Positions 16,489-24,651 of a stretch of 64,000 bases of DNA are shown in pieces. Source of the stretch: Desulfitobacterium_A sp035539115 (GTDB lineage Bacteria > Bacillota > Desulfitobacteriia > Desulfitobacteriales > Desulfitobacteriaceae); NCBI RefSeq assembly GCF_035539115.1, contig NZ_DATLJA010000036.1, positions 1 through 64,000 on the forward strand, given 5' to 3'. Each line of letters opens with the position of its first letter. The first letter of the stretch is position 1. The position numbers and the translations under genes were made by a program. Below the pieces are notes generated by a model. The model saw only the letters and a program-made list of their open reading frames with translations, had not been told where the DNA came from and did no database searches.

Positions 16489-17640
16489 TTATTCGCTGAG
16501 TTTAGTGACCAGCGCACGAAAATAGCGACTGTTTTCGATTAGATCAGGACCTTGTTTAAAAAGTCCGCCACCGATCAAAAAGGCGACATCATTCCCATAG
16601 ACTTTTATTGACTCTGGAACGCTAGCCAAGCTCATCCCCCCAGCCGGGCATGGAAAAATTGGTTTTAAGTTGCCCATGGGAATCACTGTACCCCTGGCAA
16701 TACTCTCACATTCTGCACGGGAAAAGGAAAATCGTCCGCCGAAATTCGGATAGATCGTACCCTCTGCACCGGCCAAACGAACGATTTGTCCAAACAAAGC
16801 GTGGTGAGAAATCCCACTCATACCCATCACATAACTGCCCAGAAACGCGGGATGACTGATTACCGGTAAAGCGACACGATCATCCTCGGCGATTTCCCGC
16901 AGCATATCCAATCCCGTTAAACCCGGTGAAATCAACACTCCTCCGGCACCTACTGCTTTTGCCGTTAGTGCTCTTTTCATGACCTCGTGAACAGGGGCGG
17001 TAATATTCGCAACATAGATTGAATGCTGTCCAGTTTCCTGGTTAGCTTTGTTCACTGCTTCAGCACACAAGCTTGTTCTTTCTTCATAAGGCGAAAATGG
17101 CTGGTTAGAAAGCCCATGGTCATCTTTAATAATATCAATACCACCGAGCGCAAATTTGTACGCCAGCTTGGCCAATTCCTGCGAGGTAAGCCCCATTGGT
17201 TTAAGAGCTGTAAACAGCAAGGGGCGTTTTTCAACTTCAAGTAACTTTCTCAAACCCGCTCTACCAAAACGCGGTCCTTTAAAATTCTGCAGTAAGGCAT
17301 CGGGAAGTTCGAGATGTTCAACCCGTATTCCAGGCTTAAGGCTAATATTACCGAAAACAACATTAAGAAGCTGGGTAAGCTCGCTCGCCGCAGAGTCGAT
17401 AGCATAACTAATCACCACCAGGAAGCTATTTTCAGCATAGGATTCAAAAGATTCAATCTGGCCAATGATCTGTTCCTTGATTAGTCCTTCGGGAATAAAT
17501 TCTTCGGGAAATTCTACGGTCTGCTCCAAGCAAATATCCTTAGCTTTCGTGTAGGCTTCTTTTTGATCACCGTAAAGTCGATAGGTTACTCTAAACCGTT
17601 GACACGGTACTGATAATCGGGAATATCCTGAGAGAAGCAA
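16489..17640 (-). CDS. RuBisCO-like protein (form IV)
   Basis: 383 residues with the RuBisCO large-subunit fold: an N-terminal 'RFRVTYRLYG', then 'FTALKPMGLTSQEL' (equivalent of the active-site Lys 175) and 'GGIDIIKDDHGLSNQPF' (equivalent of the carbamylated-lysine loop). In true RuBisCO that loop is KDDE; here it is KDDH, and loop 6 lacks the usual Lys, so CO2 fixation is not expected. Form IV proteins act as enolases or isomerases in methionine salvage; the deeply branching type in Rhodospirillum isomerises 5-methylthioribulose 1-phosphate. metY and a cupin adjoin it, which favours the latter. Start is a TTG behind a run of seven G. Reaction inferred. Confidence 0.85.
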   Translation of the reverse strand: MLLSGYSRLSVPCQRFRVTYRLYGDQKEAYTKAKDICLEQTVEFPEEFIPEGLIKEQIIGQIESFESYAENSFLVVISYAIDSAASELTQLLNVVFGNISLKPGIRVEHLELPDALLQNFKGPRFGRAGLRKLLEVEKRPLLFTALKPMGLTSQELAKLAYKFALGGIDIIKDDHGLSNQPFSPYEERTSLCAEAVNKANQETGQHSIYVANITAPVHEVMKRALTAKAVGAGGVLISPGLTGLDMLREIAEDDRVALPVISHPAFLGSYVMGMSGISHHALFGQIVRLAGAEGTIYPNFGGRFSFSRAECESIARGTVIPMGNLKPIFPCPAGGMSLASVPESIKVYGNDVAFLIGGGLFKQGPDLIENSRYFRALVTKLSE

Positions 17641-17746
17641 CTCATCCCCCCCAAACTTTAATATGAATTACAATTAGTATTCCGATATATATTAGTTAAT
17701 AATTATTGCTTAATAATGCCTCTATTGTCAAGAAGCTGATTTTCCT

Positions 17747-20071
17747 TTATTCAGAAAAATGTTGGTTCCAAAAGGTATGGCTTTGCTCCTCAATCATTTG
17801 AAGATTAGAAATGAAATGCAGCGATTGCCATTCACTGGGAAAGAGTTTTTTATAATTAGAGTGAGCAAAACGTTCATCAACCAAGAGTACCACTCCCCTG
17901 TCTTGCTCGGTGCGTATCACACGCCCTACCGCCTGCAAAACCTTGTTCAATCCGGGATACATATAAGCGTATTCAAACCCTCTTTTTACTAACTTCTGAA
18001 AGTGGGCACGGATCAGATCCCGTTCTAAACAAATTTGGGGCAAACCCACACCAATAATGACAGCACCAGAAAGTCGGTTTCCCGTTAGATCGATTCCTTC
18101 GCCAAAAATTCCGCCTAAAAGGGAGAAGCCGACTAAGGTTTCCTCTGGATCTTCTTGAAATTGAGCGAGAAAGCCTTCCCGCTCTTCTTCGGTCATTCCC
18201 GTCGTTTGAACAATCGTCTGGATCTCCTGGTTTTGCAACTTAAACCGCTCATAAACCTGATGAAGATAAACATACGATGGAAAAAAGATCAGATAGTTAC
18301 CTGTTTTTGACTTCACGAGTGTCGCAATAACTTCCGCAAGTTGGTCATAACTTGTATCCCGTTGAGTGTAGCGCGTGGATATTCCCGCGTGGAGCATTAA
18401 ACAAAGGTTTTGCGGAGGAAAGGGTGAACTTAGTCTTAATTTATAAGAAGATTCTTCTCCACCTAATATTTTCATAAAGTAATCCAGTGGACTTAAGGTT
18501 GCCGAGAAAAGGACCGCAGCCCTTCCCCTTTTGAAGGCCTCAGCAAGAAACAAGGAGGGGTCAAGACAATAGAGTTTGAGCGAAAACTCCTCCTTTTCAT
18601 GCTTATAGAGTGTGACATAACGATCATCATAATATTCAGCTGTTCTCAAAAATCCGAGAGTTTTGTAATAGAGGTCTAATAATTCCTCTTTCCAAGGAAC
18701 TGGCTTCTCCTCCCGCCAAAAACGTTCTGCCGCCTTCACAAATTGCTGCAAACTGGAATAAAGTTCAATGGGAGGATCGATTTGAAAATCCCCGGTCCGG
18801 TCCTTCTTTAACTTACCCAGTTGCGCATTCACTTTCTGCAGTCTCTTCCCCAACTGAGGATAATCCGTTTGAACTTCTTTCTTGAGCTTGAGAAAGGGCT
18901 CTTTCGCGAGTTCAGCAGAAAACATCTCTCGGGCTCGATCGACGAGGTTATGAGCTTCATCAACCAGGAAGAGATAATCTCCCCTTTCAAGGAAAAGCCT
19001 GCGCAAATAAACCCGCGGATCAAAAACATAATTGTAATCACAAATGACGATATCCGCCCAATTGGCCAAATCCAACGAAAACTCAAATGGACAAACCGTA
19101 TTTCTGCGAGCATAATCCTCGATCATCGCCCGAGTCCAGGAGTTTTCGATGAAAATCTCTTCCACCGCTCTACGCACCCGATCATAATAACCTCGAGCAT
19201 ACGGGCACTCCTCAGGGTCACAAGCGCTATCTGGCAAAAAGCAAATCTTATCTTTTGCGGTCAACGTAAGTCTCTTAATCTTCAGGCCTTGGTTTTGCAG
19301 ATCACTTAGGGCTTTTTCCGCGACGGTTCGGGTCATAGTCTTGGCCGTTAAATAAAAAAGTTGGCTTGTCAATCCTTCGGGAAGTGCCTTTAGTGCCGGA
19401 AACAGGGTAGCTATTGTTTTCCCAATTCCGGTTGGCGCTTGGGCAAAGAGTTTCTTTCCTTGCTCAAGCGTTTTATAAACCGCGATAACAAGTTCGCGCT
19501 GTCCGGAGCGGTAAGAAGGATACGGAAAAACCAAATTGCGGATGCTAGCATTCCGGGTTTCAATCCAGGATTGTACTTTTTGGGCCCAACGCAGATAACT
19601 TCGAACTAGCTCAAGAAAAAATCTCTCGAGATCCTCAACTGAATAGGAACGGGTCAAAATTCGCGTCTCTCCATAATCAAGGTGATAATAGGTCAGTTGA
19701 ACCTCGATTGTCCTCAAGCTAGCCTGCGCAGCATAGATATAGGCATAACATTTTGCCTGTGCCCAGTGGATTTCACTAAAGGAATCATCCCATTGGTCGA
19801 GATCCCGGGTAGTCGACTTTATCTCATCAAGGCAGATGCCCGATTCCTTCTGGATAATTCCATCCGCTCGGCCTTGAATTTCAATTTTCATTCCATCCTG
19901 CTCATAAACATAGCTCAGACGGACTTCGGGTTGGTATTCTTGTCCATAAGCCTTCTGAATAAACTGATGAGCTTTGATCCCTTCTGTGGTTCGAGACGGA
20001 CCATTGCCTGTCCATTGTAAATCTCCTGATCGGAGTACAAATTCGACCAGCTCACGTACTGCTACTCTCAT
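17747..20071 (-). CDS. XPD/DinG-type DNA helicase with N-terminal PD-(D/E)XK nuclease-like domain
   Basis: 774 residues. Residues 1-180 resemble a RecB/Cas4-type nuclease: 'GRADGIIQ', 'CLDEIKST', then 'HWAQAKCYAYIYA', which give the Asp, Glu-x-Lys and Gln/Tyr positions. The helicase part has Walker A 'APTGIGKT' (about 230), the box 'VDEAHNLVD' (about 375) and the C-terminal 'QAVGRVIRTEQDRG'. Four cysteines between them ('KICFLPDSACDPEECPY' and 'NTVCPFE') are spaced like the 4Fe-4S domain of XPD, DinG and FancJ. It would unwind DNA 5'-3' using ATP; the nuclease-like domain may cut or only bind. A repair role is likely; its partner genes are unknown. Confidence 0.85.
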   Translation of the reverse strand: MRVAVRELVEFVLRSGDLQWTGNGPSRTTEGIKAHQFIQKAYGQEYQPEVRLSYVYEQDGMKIEIQGRADGIIQKESGICLDEIKSTTRDLDQWDDSFSEIHWAQAKCYAYIYAAQASLRTIEVQLTYYHLDYGETRILTRSYSVEDLERFFLELVRSYLRWAQKVQSWIETRNASIRNLVFPYPSYRSGQRELVIAVYKTLEQGKKLFAQAPTGIGKTIATLFPALKALPEGLTSQLFYLTAKTMTRTVAEKALSDLQNQGLKIKRLTLTAKDKICFLPDSACDPEECPYARGYYDRVRRAVEEIFIENSWTRAMIEDYARRNTVCPFEFSLDLANWADIVICDYNYVFDPRVYLRRLFLERGDYLFLVDEAHNLVDRAREMFSAELAKEPFLKLKKEVQTDYPQLGKRLQKVNAQLGKLKKDRTGDFQIDPPIELYSSLQQFVKAAERFWREEKPVPWKEELLDLYYKTLGFLRTAEYYDDRYVTLYKHEKEEFSLKLYCLDPSLFLAEAFKRGRAAVLFSATLSPLDYFMKILGGEESSYKLRLSSPFPPQNLCLMLHAGISTRYTQRDTSYDQLAEVIATLVKSKTGNYLIFFPSYVYLHQVYERFKLQNQEIQTIVQTTGMTEEEREGFLAQFQEDPEETLVGFSLLGGIFGEGIDLTGNRLSGAVIIGVGLPQICLERDLIRAHFQKLVKRGFEYAYMYPGLNKVLQAVGRVIRTEQDRGVVLLVDERFAHSNYKKLFPSEWQSLHFISNLQMIEEQSHTFWNQHFSE

Positions 20072-20126
20072 ATTTAACTTCTAACCCATCCTTCTCCTCT
20101 TCGATCTAAGTTCTATCATTCATGCT

Positions 20127-21557
20127 CTACTTGTGCCGACTTTTAAACTGCTGTTTTAAACGATTACCCTTTTGAAGATATTCAGCCATAATCTCACTTG
20201 GAACCAAACTTCCGCCTGTCGCCCAGACGATATGGGTCGCCTGCGTCATCTTTTCAGTTAAGCTATGGTTAACCAGATAGTCCTGTCCAGGCTTTGTTTG
20301 CAGAAGTCTGACCGGTCCGATCATTCCCGCTAGGGCAGAGGGTTCTAGTTGAACCTGCTCGACTTCATTCAGGGCACTTAGTAAAATATAAAGTTCATCG
20401 TCTTGGACCGTATAATTTCCGCTCAGCCTATTTTCCATAACCCCGCTTACGAGCCCCGAAGGTCGTCCAACCGCTAACCCATCAGCTTCAGTATGATTAT
20501 CAATCCCGAAATCTTGGACTGCTACTTGATCTTGGAGTCCAGTTAATAAGCCGAGCAGCATACAGGGAGAATGGGTAGGTTCAGCAAAAAAGCAATGCAC
20601 AAATTCGCCATAAATAAGTTTTAGGCCGAACGTAATTCCTCCCGGCCCACCGCCCACTCCACAGGGTAGATAAACAAACAAGGGATGATTTTCGTCCACG
20701 CTAACTTTCATTTTCTCAAGCTGCCTTTGCAAGCGTCGCGCCGCGACTGCATACCCCAAAAACAGGTCCAACGAATTCTCATCATCAATAAAATAGCAGT
20801 GGGGATTCGCCTGAGCGGCTCTTCTTCCTTCCTCAACAGCCTGGCTGTAATCTGAGTCATATTCGATAACCTCTACCCCATGACTTCTGAGCAATTCTTT
20901 TTTCCAGCGCTTCGCATCGGCCGACATATGAACTGTTACCTGATAACCTAATTGAGAACCGATCATCCCTATGCTGAGGCCCAGATTTCCAGTAGAGCCA
21001 ACAGCTATAGCATATTGCGCAAAGAATTCTCGAAACTGAGAGGATGATAACACGGTATAGTCATCCTGAAGCGTCAGAAGTTGATTTTGGAGCGCTAATT
21101 CCTCCGAATGCTTTAAAACTTCGTAGATACCACCTCTGGCCTTGATTGAGCCAGCTATTGGTAGAAGATTATCTTCTTTGAGAAAAAGTTGCCCAGATAT
21201 TTCAATTTTGTACCATTCTTTAAGAAACCGGTGCATTCGCGATATGGTAATCAAGGGGGATTCAATCAACCCTTTTTGTCCTGCGGTAACAGGGAATGCT
21301 TTAGCCAGATAAGGAGCGAACCGGAGCAAGCGTGCTTCAGCATCATCAACCTCTTTGAGACCAATGGGCGCGTGTTTTACTTCCTTATCGAGATAATGGG
21401 GATTCGTCCAAAAAACTTCTTCCCCTGAAAGCAGACGTGTAAACACCGGGAATTCATTGACCCACTCCGTTGTTGTTTTGCCACAAACTCTCACTTTCTC
21501 CAAACCGATCTTCCCTTCATTAAATCTTGCATTAATATAATTCCGATTTCTCTCCAA
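20127..21557 (-). CDS. dsdA: D-serine ammonia-lyase
   Basis: 476 residues of the fold-type II PLP family. The PLP lysine is in 'LPIAGSIKARGGIYEVL' and the long glycine loop is 'LPCGVGGGPGG', both typical of DsdA. Also seen are 'STGNLGLSIG' and 'WATGGSLVP'. The enzyme turns D-serine into pyruvate and ammonia, removing a compound that harms cell-wall and pantothenate synthesis. Start is a TTG with GAGGAG close upstream; no better start is in frame. No D-serine permease or LysR regulator adjoins it. The next gene upstream (TOPRIM) ends 20 bases before, so they may be cotranscribed. Confidence 0.93.
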   Translation of the reverse strand: MERNRNYINARFNEGKIGLEKVRVCGKTTTEWVNEFPVFTRLLSGEEVFWTNPHYLDKEVKHAPIGLKEVDDAEARLLRFAPYLAKAFPVTAGQKGLIESPLITISRMHRFLKEWYKIEISGQLFLKEDNLLPIAGSIKARGGIYEVLKHSEELALQNQLLTLQDDYTVLSSSQFREFFAQYAIAVGSTGNLGLSIGMIGSQLGYQVTVHMSADAKRWKKELLRSHGVEVIEYDSDYSQAVEEGRRAAQANPHCYFIDDENSLDLFLGYAVAARRLQRQLEKMKVSVDENHPLFVYLPCGVGGGPGGITFGLKLIYGEFVHCFFAEPTHSPCMLLGLLTGLQDQVAVQDFGIDNHTEADGLAVGRPSGLVSGVMENRLSGNYTVQDDELYILLSALNEVEQVQLEPSALAGMIGPVRLLQTKPGQDYLVNHSLTEKMTQATHIVWATGGSLVPSEIMAEYLQKGNRLKQQFKSRHK

Positions 21558-21577
21558 ATTCTCCTCGAGTAATCTTT

Positions 21578-21913
21578 CTAATTAAGCTCTGGCTCTTTAA
21601 CTTCAAAATGTGCATGTCCTAAGATCTCAGCCAAAACATCTAAAGGAGTCGTGGCAATCTCCCGATACGTACGATGGGTATAGAGATGGCGAACATCGGG
21701 AAGCTCCTGTTTAATTCGTTTTCTAAGCTTATTCCCGGGATCATCTGCATCAACAAAAATATAGATTTCCGAGCTTTCTAACCACTCTGCCCATTCTTCC
21801 AGTTTTTCTTGACTCAATGTACCGTTACTACAAAGAATTTCAACAGGTTCGTCTAAAATCTTCAGTAACTGTTCTCGATCAGTTTTTCCTTCGACAATGA
21901 TGACTTTTCCCAT
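21578..21913 (-). CDS. Stand-alone TOPRIM domain protein
   Basis: 111 residues, essentially one TOPRIM domain: 'VIIVEGKTDREQLL' supplies the catalytic Glu and 'YIFVDADDPGNKLR' the acidic pair that holds Mg. This order and size match small TOPRIM proteins related to RNase M5 (5S rRNA maturase) and the OLD family. The substrate is not known. The ATG has AAGGAGAG 6 bases upstream. It sits between dsdA and an exonuclease gene, so nucleic-acid processing is plausible. Confidence 0.8.
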   Translation of the reverse strand: MGKVIIVEGKTDREQLLKILDEPVEILCSNGTLSQEKLEEWAEWLESSEIYIFVDADDPGNKLRKRIKQELPDVRHLYTHRTYREIATTPLDVLAEILGHAHFEVKEPELN

Positions 21914-22051
21914 AGCTCACTCTCCTTGCTACGCTTTATCTTAGAATTAGACTCTCTCAACACCGTTCAATTTATTCTGTAGCTTATTTTACGAAATAAT
22001 TTAGACCTCAGTGCATTATCACCAAGGCCTTTAGCTAGATTTTAAGTTCCT

Positions 22052-22684
22052 TTAAACTGAACGGCTTTCCTTTTTTTCACTTTGAGCACTAGCGACTTTG
22101 CTCTCCATTTCTTCCGTAGAAGCATGGCCTTTCATCACCCAGCCATTCTGAATCATCCAGGCCATAACCTGGGCTGCATTAATCGCATCATCCAAAGCCG
22201 AATGAAGGATTCCAATTTGCGGTATTTCATTTTCCTCAATCGCACGTTTTAATGATGCTCTTCTCTCTAACTTGCAAAATGATTTATATTCTTCAGCCAG
22301 ATCGAGATAATTATCCCAAACGAAAGGATAATCCAAACCATACTTTTCGCAGACGCTACCGAGGACTTTCCGATCAGAATCCCCCCAAGCGACTAACCAC
22401 GTATTCTTATCTGGGGACATCTTTCTCAGGTCATCTAGAGAGGTCTCCAGACCAACACCGCCATCTACATCCTCCTGCCGGATTCCAGTAATTGCATAGT
22501 TCTCCTCGGTCATACGCGGCCAAAATCGAGGCTTAATAAAGGCGCTATACGTTTGGTCAGTCGGGTCACCCAGTGGACCCGCCAGAACCGCCCCGACTTC
22601 AGTTATTTCTGGAAACCAGGCCCTCGGCTTGCCATAAGACCGTGGTACAGAAAACTCAAAATCTACTACTAAGAAGTTTCCCAT
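22052..22684 (-). CDS. DEDDh 3'-5' exonuclease, KapD-like
   Basis: 210 residues with the DnaQ-type fold: Exo I 'VVDFEFSVPR' (Asp 8, Glu 10), Exo II around 'AWGDSDRKVL', and Exo III 'HSALDDAINAAQV', which gives the His and last Asp. The form resembles KapD/ERI-1-type exonucleases rather than polymerase proofreading subunits. Such enzymes trim 3' ends of RNA or DNA. It starts with ATG at 22684. No partner gene is evident. Confidence 0.82.
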   Translation of the reverse strand: MGNFLVVDFEFSVPRSYGKPRAWFPEITEVGAVLAGPLGDPTDQTYSAFIKPRFWPRMTEENYAITGIRQEDVDGGVGLETSLDDLRKMSPDKNTWLVAWGDSDRKVLGSVCEKYGLDYPFVWDNYLDLAEEYKSFCKLERRASLKRAIEENEIPQIGILHSALDDAINAAQVMAWMIQNGWVMKGHASTEEMESKVASAQSEKKESRSV

Positions 22685-22848
22685 TCTCCCTCTTCCTCTC
22701 CCGAGCTATCCCTCAGCCCAATGCTCAACGTCCAGTCTAAGTATGAATTACGTTCAATAAAATATGTTCTCTAGACATCATACTCCAACGGCTGCAACAA
22801 TAAAAGAAGATATCGTCAATCCCCTAGGAGTATCCCAGAACAAGAATC

Positions 22849-24072
22849 TTATTTCTGAGATAGTTCTTGAATGGTTTTGATTCGGGTCAACGCCGGAGGA
22901 TGAGTATAGCTAAACCACTCGATAAACGGAGAAGGAGATACATCCGAAAGATTACGCCTGGCGAGGTCAATTTGTAAACGGATAGTCGATTGGGGATCTT
23001 CTGTCAATTGAACAGCCATGATATCTGCTTGAGTTTCCATTTGCCGCGAGACATAATTTTGAAGTGGGCTGCTCAGAAAACCAAATAATAAAAGCAAGAA
23101 TAGAAAAACTGGCCAGGCCTCAAGAGGATACTTTCCCTTAGGGAAAAGTATGTTCATGGTCCAAAAGGCAATTCTCCAAAAAAGAAAGCTACCTAAGATA
23201 CCCAGCAGCACTCCCTTGAGAATATGTCCATATTTCCAATGAGCCATTTCATGAGCAATAACGGCTTGGATTTCATTCTGATCATAATCATGGAGTAACG
23301 TGTCATAAAGGACAATCCTTTGAGTTCCACCTACCCCTGTATAATAGGCATTAGCTTTTGTTGTTCTTCGGCTCGCGTCCATGACTAAGATCTGATTCAC
23401 CTTGAGGTCCGCCGTTTTGGCAAGATCTTCAACCATGGAGATAATCTGTGGATTCTCTACTTTGCTAAAATTATTAAACAACGGAGCAATGAGGATCGGC
23501 CAAAGAAAGGATTGAATAACTAGCCAGCCGGCAAAAAAAGCAGTTCCCACGGCCCACCACATTCGGGGCCAATGATTAAATATCCCAAAAAGGAATAGCA
23601 CCCCGAGGCCAGTGATTCCAATATCCAGGAATGAGTTTTTCAGATCATCCAGCAACCAAGAACTAAGACTTTGTCTAGAAAAGCCCCACTGATGCTGCCA
23701 TATATAGTTACTAAAGAAGCTAAAGGGAAAGCTTAGAATCTTAAGAAGAAGCCATATCCCGATAAACATCAAGAGGATACTGACCCACTCTCTCCCTCGG
23801 GAAATTCTTATAGCCTCACGAGTCAATCCATGAATTTTCCCTGAAATAATCAACCAACCCAGGCAAGTAGCTTGAACCAAAAAGCTTAGGATATAGGTCA
23901 AACGGGGGACAACGCTATACACTTTTCCTTTTTGTATTTGCTCATCACTAAAAATCTGAAGAGCTAAAGGATCAACCTTTCCGGGGTAAAGTGTAAACCA
24001 TAGATATGAAAGGCTAAAAGCCGCCGTCAGAAGGAATAGAATTAGCCAAAAGGCCTTAAATCGTGAGGTCAG
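22849..24072 (-). CDS. M48 (STE24/CAAX-type) membrane metalloprotease with non-standard or lost start codon
   Basis: Zinc endoprotease with seven or so membrane segments. The active site is 'VIAHEMAHWKYGH' (HExxH) and the third ligand region is 'QMETQADIMAV'. A GTG at 23922 would give 357 residues, but the same frame runs on without a stop to 24102, and the added N-terminus ('FKAFWLILFLLTAAFSLSYLW' then 'FSDEQIQKGKVYS') has the membrane helix and linker expected of STE24 proteins. No ATG, GTG or TTG exists in that stretch. A CTG at 24072 lies 10 bases after GGGAG and is used here. Alternatively an ATG at 24081 in the next frame lost one base. Full length would be about 407 residues. Confidence 0.75.
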   Translation of the reverse strand: MTSRFKAFWLILFLLTAAFSLSYLWFTLYPGKVDPLALQIFSDEQIQKGKVYSVVPRLTYILSFLVQATCLGWLIISGKIHGLTREAIRISRGREWVSILLMFIGIWLLLKILSFPFSFFSNYIWQHQWGFSRQSLSSWLLDDLKNSFLDIGITGLGVLFLFGIFNHWPRMWWAVGTAFFAGWLVIQSFLWPILIAPLFNNFSKVENPQIISMVEDLAKTADLKVNQILVMDASRRTTKANAYYTGVGGTQRIVLYDTLLHDYDQNEIQAVIAHEMAHWKYGHILKGVLLGILGSFLFWRIAFWTMNILFPKGKYPLEAWPVFLFLLLLFGFLSSPLQNYVSRQMETQADIMAVQLTEDPQSTIRLQIDLARRNLSDVSPSPFIEWFSYTHPPALTRIKTIQELSQK

Positions 24073-24146
24073 CTGTCCATCACTCCCTATAAAATCGCTT
24101 TATAAAATTTTCGACGCCCACTCAATTAATCCTCTTGTAAAAGTGA

Positions 24147-24197
24147 AAATAGAGCACACTAGAAATCGTCAAAAACAATTTCTAGTGTGCTCTATTT
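24147..24197 (-). terminator. Long perfect hairpin terminator after the DUF1540 gene
   Basis: A perfect 20-bp stem (AAATAGAGCACACTAGAAAT and its complement) with an 11-base loop, directly past the stop of the DUF1540 gene. Confidence 0.75.
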
Positions 24198-24213
24198 CTG
24201 GAATCATGGAATA

Positions 24214-24570
24214 TTAGCGCGGAAAAAAAGTCTGACACTCCGTTTGTTCAGCTGTCGAAGAGACTTCATTTTGGATTTGAACTGCATCAGCATCGCATTT
24301 TTGTTCGACATTATAGGCGCAGTTAACTGCATTACAGAGAACGTGAGGTTCCATTGACGGGTGATCACTGAATACTTGTTCGGCTGCGCCACCATAATTC
24401 ATATTCCCCATCGAGGATACATAATTTCCTAAGTTACGAGAGTTAAATGTCCCACAAAATGTAGCTCGTCCACCCATCGCCTGTCCACCTTGGACTTGGA
24501 TTTCGTCGGCACCACAAAGGGTGTTGTAATTGTGTAAACAGTTAACCGCTTTACATTTAAGTTTCTCCAT
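24214..24570 (-). CDS. DUF1540 protein with two cysteine-rich modules
   Basis: 118 residues made of two copies of the DUF1540 module. Each has C-x4-C-x7-C and a later Cys: 'CKAVNCLHN..LCGADEIQV' followed by 'FCGTF', and 'CNAVNCAYN..KCDADAVQI' followed by 'CQTFFP'. The linker is rich in Gly, Asn and Met. The ATG at 24570 is chosen for GGAGG 8 bases upstream, 30 bases inside the longest frame. The module is common in spore-forming Firmicutes; it probably binds a metal, and its function is not established. Confidence 0.85.
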   Translation of the reverse strand: MEKLKCKAVNCLHNYNTLCGADEIQVQGGQAMGGRATFCGTFNSRNLGNYVSSMGNMNYGGAAEQVFSDHPSMEPHVLCNAVNCAYNVEQKCDADAVQIQNEVSSTAEQTECQTFFPR

Positions 24571-24651
24571 CAAAGTTTCCTCCCAGTTTACCCATCCCAC
24601 GGGATCTATTCTGAATTAGCTTGTTCGAATAGCTCAAGGATTATACTTATC

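Noticed and set aside
24204..24395. Second frame overlapping the DUF1540 gene on the same strand
   Set aside because: No ribosome site and no motif; it is a shadow of the DUF1540 coding frame.
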